Source: Lycium barbarum
Lineage: Eukaryota; Streptophyta; Magnoliopsida; Solanales; Solanaceae
Assembly (NCBI RefSeq): GCF_019175385.1
Contig: NC_083346.1
Coordinates: 91,456,333-91,520,332 of the forward strand
Length of the DNA: 64,000 bases
Reading direction: 5' to 3'
Below, one piece after another: positions 36,241 through 46,365 of the stretch. The notes below the pieces were generated by a model. The model searched no databases and had not been told where the DNA came from. It saw nothing but the letters and a program-made list of their open reading frames with translations. Positions within the stretch are counted from its first letter, which is position 1. Each line of letters starts with the position of its first letter. The position numbers and the translations under genes were made by a program.

Positions 36241-36317
36241 GAGTTGCGGCATCTCCTCCTTTAATATCTGCATTCTGCTACATGATATCCTTGCAAATGT
36301 ACTGCCAACAAGACACT
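36241..36317 (-). other. Possible host exon fragment cut by the hAT element
   Basis: On the minus strand GTTGGGTATTACAG is a good splice acceptor. It is followed by an open stretch reading CLVGSTFARISCSRMQILK and on to the hAT junction. With one target copy removed, the frame runs on at 35146 for about 14 residues to a stop. I do not recognise the protein. Short and uncertain. Confidence 0.25.
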
Positions 36318-36498
36318 GTAATACCCAACAAAGAAGAACGCAATCAAGGATAATGATGAGGAACCCCGGTTTAATTATACCGGTGGGTTGGATTAACACA
36401 TATGAATTGGATAATTTAATTCACATTAATAACACCCGAATCAAGCATACATTGCCTCGTGACTTTTTTATTTTATTTTTATAAAGCCCTACCTACAA
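36318..36498. other. Short unassigned stretch
   Basis: Continues the sequence before the exon candidate; no recognised feature. Ends at the MITE starting 36499. Confidence 0.4.
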
Positions 36499-37160
36499 CT
36501 TGTTTGGATGGTTGTTACCTTTTGTATTGTATAACTACATTGTTTGTTTTGATAGTTACTTAAATTTTATTGTATCTTATTGTTAAATTCATCGTTACGT
36601 AACGATTTGTATTTTATGTAATGACCGATTTAGCGTGATCGCGTCGTTATCTTGTTTTTTAATTATTTTGCCTTTGCTTATTATTTAATAATTCTATTTT
36701 ATCCTGTACATTATTTTATTTTTATTTTTATAATAACTTTATTCGTATCCTACGTTTCTTTAAGTTTATCCTTTAGATTGCTAATGTGTAACGACGAAAA
36801 ACGATACTCCCTATGTCCCAATTTATATAAGGGGGTTCGGAGTATGAGGGTCAAAGCAATTAATATTTGACTTGATTTCAAACATAGATTAGTCGAGTAT
36901 TTTATATTAAAATTTACACATTAGAAAACTACATACAAAGTACTATATGTGTCATAAATAATAATTCACAATATATGAAAAGAGTTGAAGAAAATCATAG
37001 TCAAAGAAGGAGTTGTTTGACTTCCCAAATAATATAACTCTCATATAAATTGGGACGGAGGGAGTGCAATTTATTTAAACGTTGTATTCATCAAAATAAT
37101 ACAGTACAATACAATACAACGATACATTATGAAACGATGCGTAATAACCATCCAAACAAG
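36499..37160. mobile_element. MITE with CTTGTTTGGATGGTTGTTAC inverted ends, hosting a Stowaway
   Basis: The first 20 bases match the reverse complement of the last 20 (37141-37160) at 19 positions. Its inner sequence also folds back (AACGATACA-type repeats on both sides). The Stowaway element at 36807-37064 splits it. Confidence 0.85.
36807..37064. mobile_element. Stowaway-type MITE
   Basis: Begins CTCCCTATGTCCCAATTTAT and ends with the complement ATAAATTGGGACGGAGGGAG, the classic Tc1/mariner Stowaway terminus. TA precedes it; the right-hand TA has become TG. 258 bp, no frame. Confidence 0.85.
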
Positions 37161-37271
37161 CTGCTAGTCAACTAGTCTGCCATTAGTTTTAGGGGTATTT
37201 TTAAAACGAAAGATAACAATGAGGACATTTTTTATCCAATAAGAGAAAGAAAGATTTTTTTGAGCCAAATT

Positions 37272-39518
37272 CTATAAGTTATCATCATTTTTTACCTTTT
37301 CCCCCCTTTTATCTTCCATTTGGTCCGCTCCACTTGCTATCAAATCTTCAATCTCTTCCTCTTCGCCTTCCACCGCTTCTAAGTTTTGGTTGCGTCGCTC
37401 CGATCTAATCCAATCGCGAATGCACACTAGTTCTTGCAAGCTAAATCCAGATAATGAGTGTCTATGGTCTCCAATTTGTTGTCTTCCTTGGCTAAATGCA
37501 CTCTCCGAAGCCACGGTTGATATTTGAACCGTAAGGATATCTCGAGCCATTCTTGAAAGTATCGGATGACTTGCCTTGTATTTCTTCCACCATGCTAAGA
37601 CGTCCAAATCATCTAGTTCCTTGATATCCACATTTGGTTGCATCAAATAAAAGTGATATTCATCAAAGTTTGCATTAGAAGAAGGAGTTGGATGTGAATG
37701 TAAAACTTTTAAATGTGACAAACCCGACAAACCCTTTTGCTACTTTGAGAAGTAGTAGGGCGTGGAGCAACCGGTGTAGCATTTTCTTCCAAATTAGAAT
37801 AATAACTAAAAACTTTTCTAAACTCAGCATTAATAGCGAGCTCGGCTTCAGCTAAAGATGGTTCAACTCCCTCTTCAATTTCTAAAAATGTATAAATTTG
37901 ATTAACCAATGCTCTAGTATAAGACATTTTTAAACAAGGATTTAAAACAGAACCCAATATAAATAAATTTGGGATGGGAAAAATACTTCTTAAATTTTGT
38001 TGTCGTATTAAAAATAGCCGCTTGATAACCGGATTTATTTTTATACTCTTGTATAACTCTAGCTATTTCTGCTAAGTAGGCTAAAATTTCGGTTACCGTG
38101 GGATAGAATTGTCTAGAAAAAGCAAGAGCTGCATTATAAATTTTTTGTAAGAGTTCAACACATTCCTTAACATCTTCCTAATCCGTAATATTTAACCAAT
38201 CATCATTATTAATATTATATTTGTTGTGAACTTGTTGTATGGGAATCCTATACTCATATGCTTGTTGTAGCATAATGTAAGTGTAGTTTCACCTAGTCTC
38301 AATTTCTACTTGAATTTTCCTAGGTCTAAGGCTATTTTCCACACAAGAATTCTTAAAATCTCTCAGTCTTCCCCTATTAGCATTACAAAAAAGAAACGCA
38401 ACCGCATCTCTAACTTTTTTAATAGAATCTTCAAAACACACAAGACCATCTTTAACAATTAAGTTTAAAATGTGACAACTACATCTCACATGAAAGATAT
38501 TTTTTAGCGGAGGGTTTAATTCCCTTTTTAAAAGACCAACCGCCTTTGTATTATTAGAAGCATTATTTAAAGCAATACAAAGTGTTTTTCTATAAATGTT
38601 AAAAAATCTCATAATAGTAGACATTGAATTCGCTAAAATGTTTCCATCGTGACGACCTTTCCCTTCATCATATAAAAAAGCTATAATTCTTTTTTGCATA
38701 ACTCAATTATCATCAACCCAATGACATGTAATAGTAAAAAAATCTAACTTATTAAGACTAAGACCCAAATCAGCGGTAAGAGAAACATTACAATTTAAAG
38801 AATTAAATACATGACGCAAATAAAATCTATATTTTTTATACAAATCTATAACATCCGCTCTACAAGTACTTCTAGGAATACCCTCAAATAACAGATTATA
38901 ACAACGTTGAATGTAAGTAACAAACCCCAAACTTAAAGGAAAGGAAAATGGTAAACAATCATAAGCTACCATTTTAGCTATTTCTACACGCTTTGTTTTC
39001 TTGTCATACTTAAAATTTTTACTGGTTTGTGGGTCTATCGTCATTTGAATACCCCCCACATTTAAACTTGTTTGCTCTCCCCAAACATCCATATGTTTCT
39101 TTCTCATATAACTATTTAGTGTACCCGTTCCACCATCCTTACTAGTTCCTTGCCTAAAAGCAAATACTTGTTTACATATGTTACATTTAGCTGTTTGGCT
39201 TTCCTTATCCTTAGTCATAAATTTTTAAATTTTAGCGATTGGTTTACGAGTTCTAGGCGGTTTGTCTTGTGTATGTGATTATGCAGGATCTGTATCTCCT
39301 ATGGGATTTTCGGGGGCTTGTGTTTCATCATCATCATCATCATCAATTTCATTAAAAGTGTCGGTATAATAATGCTGCATTGCCTCATGATCTAAAAGTG
39401 GATTATTTCCACCAACATCAATACCTAAATTAGGTATTTCTTCCACATATGTTTCCTCATTAAACCCACCCCTAAGAATACCACTACTACCGGCACCACG
39501 TCTAAATCTCTTCGCCAT
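37272..39518 (-). pseudogene. hAT transposase (BED zinc finger, hAT dimerisation domain), decayed
   Basis: Cuts and pastes the hAT element. Order on the minus strand: an acidic N-terminus (from MAKRFRRGAG at 39518) that stops near 39279; a BED-type finger from 39218 (CNICKQVFAF ... YMRKKHMDVWG); the catalytic domain with SLTADLGLSLNKL; after a stop at 38700-38702, a segment with NASNNTKAVGLLKREL and VRCSCHILNLIVKDGL to 38289. Decayed sequence follows to the C-terminal domain at 37730-37272, with ILSRMARDILTVQISTVASE and FSLQELVCIRDWI, the hAT C-terminal dimerisation motif. Several stops (for example TGA where W is expected at 38700) and frameshifts make it inactive. The family is shared with Solanaceae RICESLEEPER-like genes. 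Confidence 0.85.
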
Positions 39519-40205
39519 TATTAAATAGAATTAATTTAAATCACACTCAAATAAATCACAAGAAAATAAATTGCAACAAATTAAATTGCTAGAATTAAAC
39601 TGCGAAAAATAAAGATAGAGTTGGAACGAAGGTACCAAATTGCCGGACTAATTTTCAACAAAGTGAAGGCGGCTAGAATTGCAAATCCATGAAAGCTACT
39701 TCAGATTTTTGCAAAATCACCAACTCCACCAACAATATTATAATTGCAAAATTAATAATTGAAACTACAATAAGACTTTATAATATTTAATTGAGAAAAA
39801 TTTAAAGTGACTAATTGTTGCAAAGTAACTATAATTCAGAGATTAAGAGAAAGAGAAGAGTGAATTGGTGTGGATTAAAATGAAAATGGAGAGGGGTTTA
39901 TATAGGGGTGGGGGATGGGTCAAAGTATTAAAAAAAAAGTTTGGGGGGTTGGGGGGGGGGGGGGGGGGGGGGGAAATGGGGGTTTGGAACCGTTTGGCAG
40001 CGACCATTATTGCAAATGGACCGTTGGCCAACGGTCCAGCCCACAGTCCAACGGCTACATTTAAAAAAAAAAAAAAAAATCTGACCGGTTTAACCGGTCC
40101 GGTTCCAGTTTAATCGGTTCCGGTCCCAAAAAATCGAAACCGGACCGGTATATATTAAACGGTTGACCTGAACCGGTAAACCAGTTCCGGTAACCGGTTG
40201 ACGGG
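39519..40205 (-). other. hAT 5' region with poly-G run and ACCGG subterminal repeats
   Basis: Upstream of the transposase. It holds a run of 23 G (39951-39973) after GGGGGGTT, and many copies of ACCGGT, CCGGTT and AACCGG between 40084 and 40205. Such short subterminal repeats bind hAT transposases. The end of the element lies about 40200-40240, but no clean TIR pair or 8-bp duplication was found, and the left side has no ACCGG cluster. Confidence 0.6.
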
Positions 40206-40244
40206 CTTATTTATACCTACTAATTCTATGTGTGCATACGTATT

Positions 40245-40835
40245 TTTAAGGTGAAACTTTAGCAAATTTTTGCACGGATTGCTCTTGACTCGTCTTTAAT
40301 TTTTGTCCCTCATATCTGTGGTCTTTAATTTTTTCCCCTGATACTTATTTAATGAAAATATCCAGATATGTTTCGTTTAGCATAAGTTCTGTAATATTTT
40401 TATCTTCGGAAACTGAACTTTTACCTCGCTCGGCACAAGTTCTGTATGAATTAAGTTATGCGGCATAAGTTGTGTAGCATTTTTTAAATTATGTTGAGTG
40501 TTGAAAGTTTTTCCCTTTCCGGCGTAACTTGTGTGGATGTGATGATACATATGCCGACGCTAAACGCTAACTTGCCGAGCGAAGTCTGAACTTATGCCTT
40601 TTTTTTTTCCAGATTATGTTGAATGTTGAAAGTTTTGCCTTGTCTGGTATAACTTGTAGGATGTTATGATACATATGCCGAAGATAAACGCTAACTATGC
40701 CGGTCGAAATTTAGTTTATGCCGCACCAAAAATGCTAGAGGGAAAAAAATTAAAGACCACAAATTTGACGGCAAAAAATTAAAGACCACCCCAAATATGG
40801 CCATTTGTGCGAACGACCCAAACTTTAGTTCACAA
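40245..40835. mobile_element. Fold-back element with (GGTCTTTAATTTTTT) inverted ends
   Basis: GTCTTTAATTTTT occurs twice near the left end (40292 and 40320), and its complement twice near the right end (about 40745-40790), forming long imperfect inverted ends. Two internal direct copies of a ~90-base block (ATGTTGA-TGTTGAAAGTTTT ... TGATACATATGCCGA) begin at about 40486 and 40616. No coding capacity. Confidence 0.7.
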
Positions 40836-41280
40836 AAGTTCTAATTTATCTTCACTTTGCGCTTGCCTTGCATTTTTTTCTTTTCGAGAAATGAGTCTAA
40901 AACAATAAAACTTGTTAATGTCATTTAATTCGTCATCTGCCTTGCTTCTAATCAAAAACAAAATTGTTCTAAACTAACTAACTCTGCTCCACCCCGCAAA
41001 AGTTTTAATTGTCATCTTCTAGCTGCGTCTATTTATTTTCAATTTCTAATTTCGCAGAATCATGCCATGGATCCCCAGGAAATTTTACAATAAGAAACAA
41101 GGGAAAGTTGATAGAAATGTCCTAGAAACTTGATAATTTGACAATTTTTGTTCTAGTATCTTAATAAGTTTCTCCCTTCATTGGTCTTTTCTTTCTCAAT
41201 AATCATTTTAGGATCCTCTTAAAATCCTTTCCAGCAATCGGATTAGAAAACCATGCTTTTCATTCGTGCAAGTTAATAGT
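40836..41280. other. Unassigned stretch
   Basis: No gene or repeat recognised. Ordinary AT-rich plant intergenic sequence. Confidence 0.4.
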
Positions 41281-41282
41281 AT

Positions 41283-41625
41283 TCCCTCGGTCCCAATTTA
41301 TATGAGGGTTGAGCTATTTGGGGACTCAAATAGCTTTTTCTTTTATTCAATTTCAAACATATATGCTTCGAGTATTTATAATAAAATTTACATATTTGAA
41401 AAATACATCAAACGGGTTTTTCTTTGACCATGATGTTATCATGTGTTTTAAATATTTCAAATTATCATTTATGGTGACTTATAGTACTTTTTACGTTGTT
41501 TTCAAATATGTAATTGTGTTTCAAAAAACTTAAAGATTCTATGTCCGAATTCACTGTCAAAATTAAAAAAAATGTAACTCTCGAGATCTGAACGGTGCCA
41601 CATAATTTGCGACAAAAGGGAGTAA
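41283..41625. mobile_element. Diverged Stowaway-type MITE
   Basis: The left end TTCCCTCGGTCCCAATTTAT matches the Stowaway consensus. The right end is decayed (AATTTGCGACAAAAGGGAGT). About 340 bp, no coding capacity. Confidence 0.65.
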
Positions 41626-41654
41626 CATTTAGTTATACTATATCAGCTCGGCAA

Positions 41655-42035
41655 CGTTCTTGACACTTAGGAACACACAAAATGAAATGTAAACTGAAGC
41701 TTTGTGTTGAATATATACACACCCTCACACACAAAGGAGATTTGGTATGTAACTAAAGGTTCTCTTTCTCCACACACACAATACTGGATGATCTTCACGT
41801 AGACTAATAAAATGCACACACACACATAAAAAAAGACATTAGTAATGAAAATGGTAAAGACATCCCAACTGCAATATTGACTGGGGAACACTTAGGACTC
41901 ACAAAGCATCAACTGTAAGCTGAAGTTTCGTGTCGAACACACACACACACTGACATACAAAGGAAATTTGACATAACTAGAAGTTTCTCTTCCTCCACAC
42001 ACACATACAAAAGACATTAATATGAGAATTGTAAG
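41655..42035 (+). repeat. Tandem duplication upstream of the small gene (CA-rich)
   Basis: Copy 1 (about 41660-41850) and copy 2 (about 41887-42030) share the order ACACTTAGGA, GTAA-CTGAAG, CACACACAC, CAAAGGA-ATTTG, GTTTCTCTT-CTCCACACACACA and AAGACATTA-TA. Copy 2 lacks about 45 bases in the middle. It lies just upstream of the TATA box of the candidate gene, so it could duplicate regulatory sites. Confidence 0.75.
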
Positions 42036-42057
42036 AGTATAATTGATTTCTTAGGCC

Positions 42058-42066
42058 TATAAAAAG
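42058..42066 (+). promoter_or_regulatory. TATA box of small candidate gene
   Basis: CCTATAAAAAGCC, about 95 bases before the ATG at 42153. This leaves room for a transcript start near 42090 and a 60-base purine-rich leader with GAGAGAGA and GAACAGAGAGAAGAG. Confidence 0.6.
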
Positions 42067-42152
42067 CCTTTAATCCCTTGCTGAGAGAGACACAACAAAC
42101 TCAGTTTTCATCTTAACTACTGAAAGAACAGAGAGAAGAGAGTGAAAAAGAG

Positions 42153-42293
42153 ATGGCAGATAATGGAAAAGCGGATATGGCAGACAAGGGAGAGACCAGC
42201 AGCAACGGGGTATTCCCGTTCAAGGCCAAGAAGGGAAGTGTAATTCCTAAAGAGAAGAAGCATGTTTCTACTGTTTACCCCAAATTTGGATAA
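42153..42293 (+). CDS. Small candidate host protein, 46 residues, unrecognised
   Basis: An open frame from ATG (42153) to TAA (42291-42293). The protein is MADNGKADMADKGETSSNGV followed by a lysine-rich part (FPFKAKKGSVIPKEKK) and ends HVSTVYPKFG. It has no signal peptide or membrane segment. The start context AAAGAGATGGC fits plant genes. A well placed TATA box lies upstream, with no transposon sequence between it and the frame. Retand sequence begins about 11 bases after the stop, so the original 3' UTR was displaced. I do not recognise the family; it could be a truncated copy of a longer host gene. Its short length keeps the confidence moderate. Confidence 0.5.
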   Translation: MADNGKADMADKGETSSNGVFPFKAKKGSVIPKEKKHVSTVYPKFG

Positions 42294-42304
42294 TCAATTA
42301 AATT

Positions 42305-42909
42305 TGTGAGTAGGTATAGGATATGTGGTTAAGCCCCAATCTATTTGGTGGAAAAAGGTATGTATGGATATGATATGAAGAGAGTAATAATGATCAGAAA
42401 TTCGCTATAGATAGATGTATCTATTAATATATGAGTATCACTTAATTGAACAAATCTAAGAGAGGAACACAATGAATCCGGACCAAAATCTGATATTGAG
42501 AGAGAGATTTGTATATATTTTCTAGTACAAGATGTTCTTGATATGAGGAAGCCAACCCCCTAAAAGTGGGGCAATGACCCCTATTTATAGTATTGCCCCA
42601 TGGGCTTCTTACAATATGAGGCCCCTAAAAAATAAAGAAAAAACTCTGAGATGGATTAGGTTGGCCGTACGGTCTGACACCCGTACGATTGACAGTTGAA
42701 CATGGCAGGACGGTACCGACACATGGCAATCGCGCAACAGATCTCCCGGACCAACGGCCACGATTAAATGGACTAACGGCCACGATCAAACGGACCAACG
42801 ACCACGATCAACTCGGCTATGAAGAAACCGGACCAAATAATGTTCTTCCCTCTCTTCCTTCGGTCTCTGTCTTACCGGTTTAACATTCATCCAGTTTTTA
42901 CCGTACACA
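42305..42909 (-). repeat. Probable 3' LTR of the Retand-type element
   Basis: On the minus strand it begins TGTGTACGGTAAAAAC, just after a purine-rich GGAAAGTGTGGGGACTATC, and ends CCTACTCACA. TGTG at the start and CACA at the end are inverted. A CTATAAATAG box lies at 42581-42590. The 5' LTR is not in the window, so both edges are inferred. Confidence 0.6.
42581..42590 (-). promoter_or_regulatory. LTR TATA box (CTATAAATAG)
   Basis: Minus-strand CTATAAATAGGGG inside the 605-bp LTR, with a start region expected about 30 bases further left. Confidence 0.6.
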
Positions 42910-43048
42910 GATAGTCCCCACACTTTCCGGACCGTAGTTTATCGGAGTAACGGGAAGTGGATGCATCAAGAAACCGGTGGCTCGGTTTATTCGTTGTTAT
43001 CTTTTCATTTTGGCGGGAACAGTTATGCCACGTCCCTCTGTCGTTGGC

Positions 43049-43189
43049 CACGTGTTCTCATCCCGGATGGTCAACTCTGACAACCGCCGTAACGCAGGTC
43101 GCTTCAAGTAATTCCTCATTAATTATGGGACACATGGAACTCCCTGGTTGGCTGAGAACTATAACCGCCTGGATCCCACGTCTATATAA
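43049..43189 (+). promoter_or_regulatory. Promoter-like region of the antisense gene (G-box, TATA)
   Basis: CACGTG at 43049-43054 within GCCACGTGTT, another ACGT core at about 43029, and TATATAA at 43183-43189. A pyrimidine-rich leader of some 300 bases leads to the ATG at 43516. It lies within the element, outside the LTR, so the antisense gene may be transcribed on its own. Confidence 0.5.
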
Positions 43190-43515
43190 CGTCTTCCAAC
43201 ACTTCATTTTTTCATTTTACGATCCCTTCAATCTCTATCTCCAATCCTTCACTTCTTATACCTTCAATTCTCCACTTCATTTCTTACTGCTTCAGTTCTT
43301 CATTTCACTTTTCATTCCATATTTATCGTTGATTCATTATTGATATTGCGCGAACGGAAATATCTTTGCCACCTCCTTCAACTAACCATTTTTGTCGAGT
43401 GTGTTGTTGCTTCTTCCTCTTGTTCTTGACCATTTTTGAATTCTGACTGTTCCCCTCACTTCTGTTCTTAACTCCCTTTTCGAATTCACCCAATCTCACT
43501 TTTCCATATTTTCAA

Positions 43516-46365
43516 ATGTCTGCCAACACCGAAACCACTTTCCATGATGTTCCCTCGGTTTCTTCTCAAGGAACCGAGCCAACTTCGCTGCCTAAGGCAA
43601 AAAACTCCTTCGAGCCTATTGCTTCAGAAATTGTACCGGCCAAACCTAATTTCAACAAAGATTTTGAGGTTGAAAAACCTTCTCCGGTATCCGATAGAGG
43701 GTTTGATATGAGACGATATCCCTCATCCATTAACGAGGATAAACTCGACTTAGTCCGGGCTGATTGTGGATGGGACAACCCCTCAGTCCAAGTTTTTGCC
43801 CCCGGGCCAGACGAATCAGTGACCGACCATCGGGAGGGCTTCCTATATGTTTATACTTATCCTTTCACCCTCAAGCTCGACCCCCCGGTCGATCCGGTCA
43901 TCTTAGACATGTGTCGGACTTACAACGTAACCTTGGCACAGATTGGTCCGATTGTTTTGAGGGTCATGGCCTACCTCCGGCTGTTGGCCACTAATGCAGG
44001 AAAGGAATTCACGCTGGCCCACTTAATACGGTTATACTCCCCGAGGTTGTTCCGGGGTGGTGTAATAAAACTCGTAAAGCGTAGCCGGAATCCAATTTTC
44101 TCGAAAATGGTCGAAGACAGAGACCGGGGCTGGTTGGAGAGATATGTCCTGGTTCGGACCTTGGACATTATTTCGGACAACTACATGCCTTTTCCGGAAA
44201 GGTGGAATAATAATCGTAAGTCTGAACTCTTTTAATAATTGCCTTTGTATGTTTTGTCGAACTTCAGTTCTTCCACCTTCTCACTACTTTTCTTATTTAT
44301 GTTAGCTGTGGGTTAGATTCCTCTGGTCATCCGGGGTCTCAACGAATGGGTTACTGCTCTCCTCAGCCAACATGCCCACGACGATCGGACGTGGGGACAC
44401 CTTTCATGTGGCCGATGGATTGCCCAGAACCACGGTAATACTTTGCTTCTATCCGTATTCATTGCATCTTGTACCTGTCTGTAACATCTTCGATTTTCAG
44501 GTTTACCTAAGGGCTCGGTGGATCCAAGGCCGGAGTCAGCAGCTAAGCCCGCAACGTCGGTACCCGAGTTCAATTCAGCGGGTGCATCTCGTATCCTTGC
44601 TGCCGCCGCCAAGAGAAAAAGGCCCTCGGCCAAAGGGCAGAAATCGAAGAAAAGGGCGAGGAGTCTCATTAGGACTTTAAGGGATGAAGCAGAGCCCGAG
44701 CTCCTCGTTCGGAGGATTAGTGTTGCCCCTTCCGTGGCTTTCATTCCGGAGGGGGGCATTACCGTTTCACCACCTCATTCAGCTGGGGAAGGACCTTCAG
44801 CTCCGGCATAATACACAGGTGAGAAAGAAATTCATTACCCGACTCCTCTAAGGTCGATTGAATTCATTGATATTTCAGGCGATGTTTCTTCCGAAGAAAC
44901 ACCTCTGCAAAGGACAAGAAGACCTGGGGAGGCACCCGCTGCCGAAGCCGGTCAAAGGACTGAGCTGGTCCCGGAGACCGAAGTCCCTATTGATGTTCAT
45001 CTGATGCCCGACCATGAGGCTGCTGCAACTTTGGAGATCCCTGCCTTTGCCGAAGCTGCTGAAGTCCTTCTGAGTTCTCCAGCCCCGGCTTCAAGATCGG
45101 ATGAGTTTGAAGACATGTTTTCGGACACCCCTCTTGCTACCGGCGAAGCTTCCGGTTTCGGACATCTCCCGATCCCTTTAGCCACGGGGGCGGCTAGTCG
45201 GACCACCGAGTCTGGTGCTAAGGATAGCTTGGTCCGCACCTTTTCGGCCCCTAGTGTGGAACCGAGGAGGACAAGATCGGTTGTGATCACCGTTCCCGAG
45301 GATTGCAGTTTTATTTCTCGCCCGGTGGGTGTGGCAAGCTACCTGAGGCCCCTTGTCTCGGACTCGGACAAACAAAAGATGAACGGATCCCCTGGCAGTG
45401 CCTCATTAACGAAGGTATGCACGCGGGCAATCGAGTAAGTATATCAGCCATCTTCGTATAATTTCATTGAGAATTTTAATCTCGTTTATTCAAGTTTTTG
45501 ACTTCATTTGCAGAGTGTGGTGCTTGTCAACGAAGCCTTTGTCCGTGCTCAGCAAGAGGTGGACGATCTTAAGGGCCAACTGGATGCCCAAGACCGAGAG
45601 ACGGAGAAATTTCAGCACCTTCTGCGGGTGAAGGAGGATAAGTTGAACCAAGCAGTTACTCTTTCCAACCTCCAACCCAAGCTCGATGCAACAAAGGCTG
45701 AAAACCGTCGATTAAAGGGTGAGCTGGCCGAGATGATCGAATATAACCGGAGTCTCGAAGCAGACAAGATCGGCCTTAGCCGAGATAACACTCGTCTTTC
45801 TTCAAAGCTTGGTGAGCTCAAAACCACCATCTCTCAACTCCGGGAGGAGCTGGACTCTGTCAAGTCCGAAGCTATGAGCATGGCCGAGAGGCATCGGTTA
45901 CTCGAATATGAAAGTGCCCGGTATAAAGACCGTATGAGAGTGTTTGAGGAGAAGGCGGAGAAGAGGGCCCAGATATGTGATGATCTAAAAACCGAGCTCG
46001 AAGAGACGGTTGATGCTAATGACACTCTCAAGGTAGAGCGCGAGTCGGCCACCCAAATGCAAAATGTACTCAAAGAGGCTCGGGATATTCTGGCGGCAAA
46101 GCTTGCCCAGGCCGAGGCCGATTTGGAAGAAGCTCTAAAGAGCGTGGAGGCCGCCGAGGCTCATGCCACTCTTTCTGCTGAGTATGAAAAGTGGAAGTCT
46201 CGGAGGATCACCCTTGAGCAAGCCGAGCATGGCTTTGCGGATCTTTCGGCCCTAATACTCGAGGCTAAAAGAGTCGAGGAAGAGGCTAAGGCTGCCCTCG
46301 GGGCTGACTCCGACGACTCCGAGCGGACAGTGTCCGAACACTCCGGATCTAGCCATACCGGATAG
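43516..46365 (+). pseudogene. Retand antisense gene: Transposase_28-like domain plus coiled coil, with introns
   Basis: Tat elements carry an antisense frame of unknown function that pfam labels as a putative gypsy transposon protein. The start is ATG 43516. Exon 1 (to 44215) holds the conserved region: GFLYVYTYPFTLKLDPPVDP, MAYLRLLATNAGKEFTLAHL, RGWLERYVLV. Predicted exons follow at 44306-44434 (GLNEWVTALLSQHAHDDRTW), 44501-44817 (basic, nuclear-signal-like KRKRPSAKGQKSKKRARS), 44880-45414 and 45514-46365. The last encodes a long coiled coil (QLDAQDRETEKFQHLLRVKE to the end). Junctions fit GT...AG, for example CACG|GTAATA and TTTTCAG|GTTTACC. In-frame stops occur at 44314-44316 (TAG) and 44809-44811 (TAA), so this copy looks broken. 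The exon map is my reading of the phases. Confidence 0.75.

Noticed and set aside
37160..40240. A defined autonomous hAT element with terminal repeats and 8-bp duplication
   Set aside because: The transposase is clear, but I found no matching end pair or duplication; only the coding part and the right subterminal region are reported.
44313..44759. Minus-strand frame opposite the antisense gene's exons 2-3
   Set aside because: Shadow of the plus-strand coding sequence, without recognised domain.
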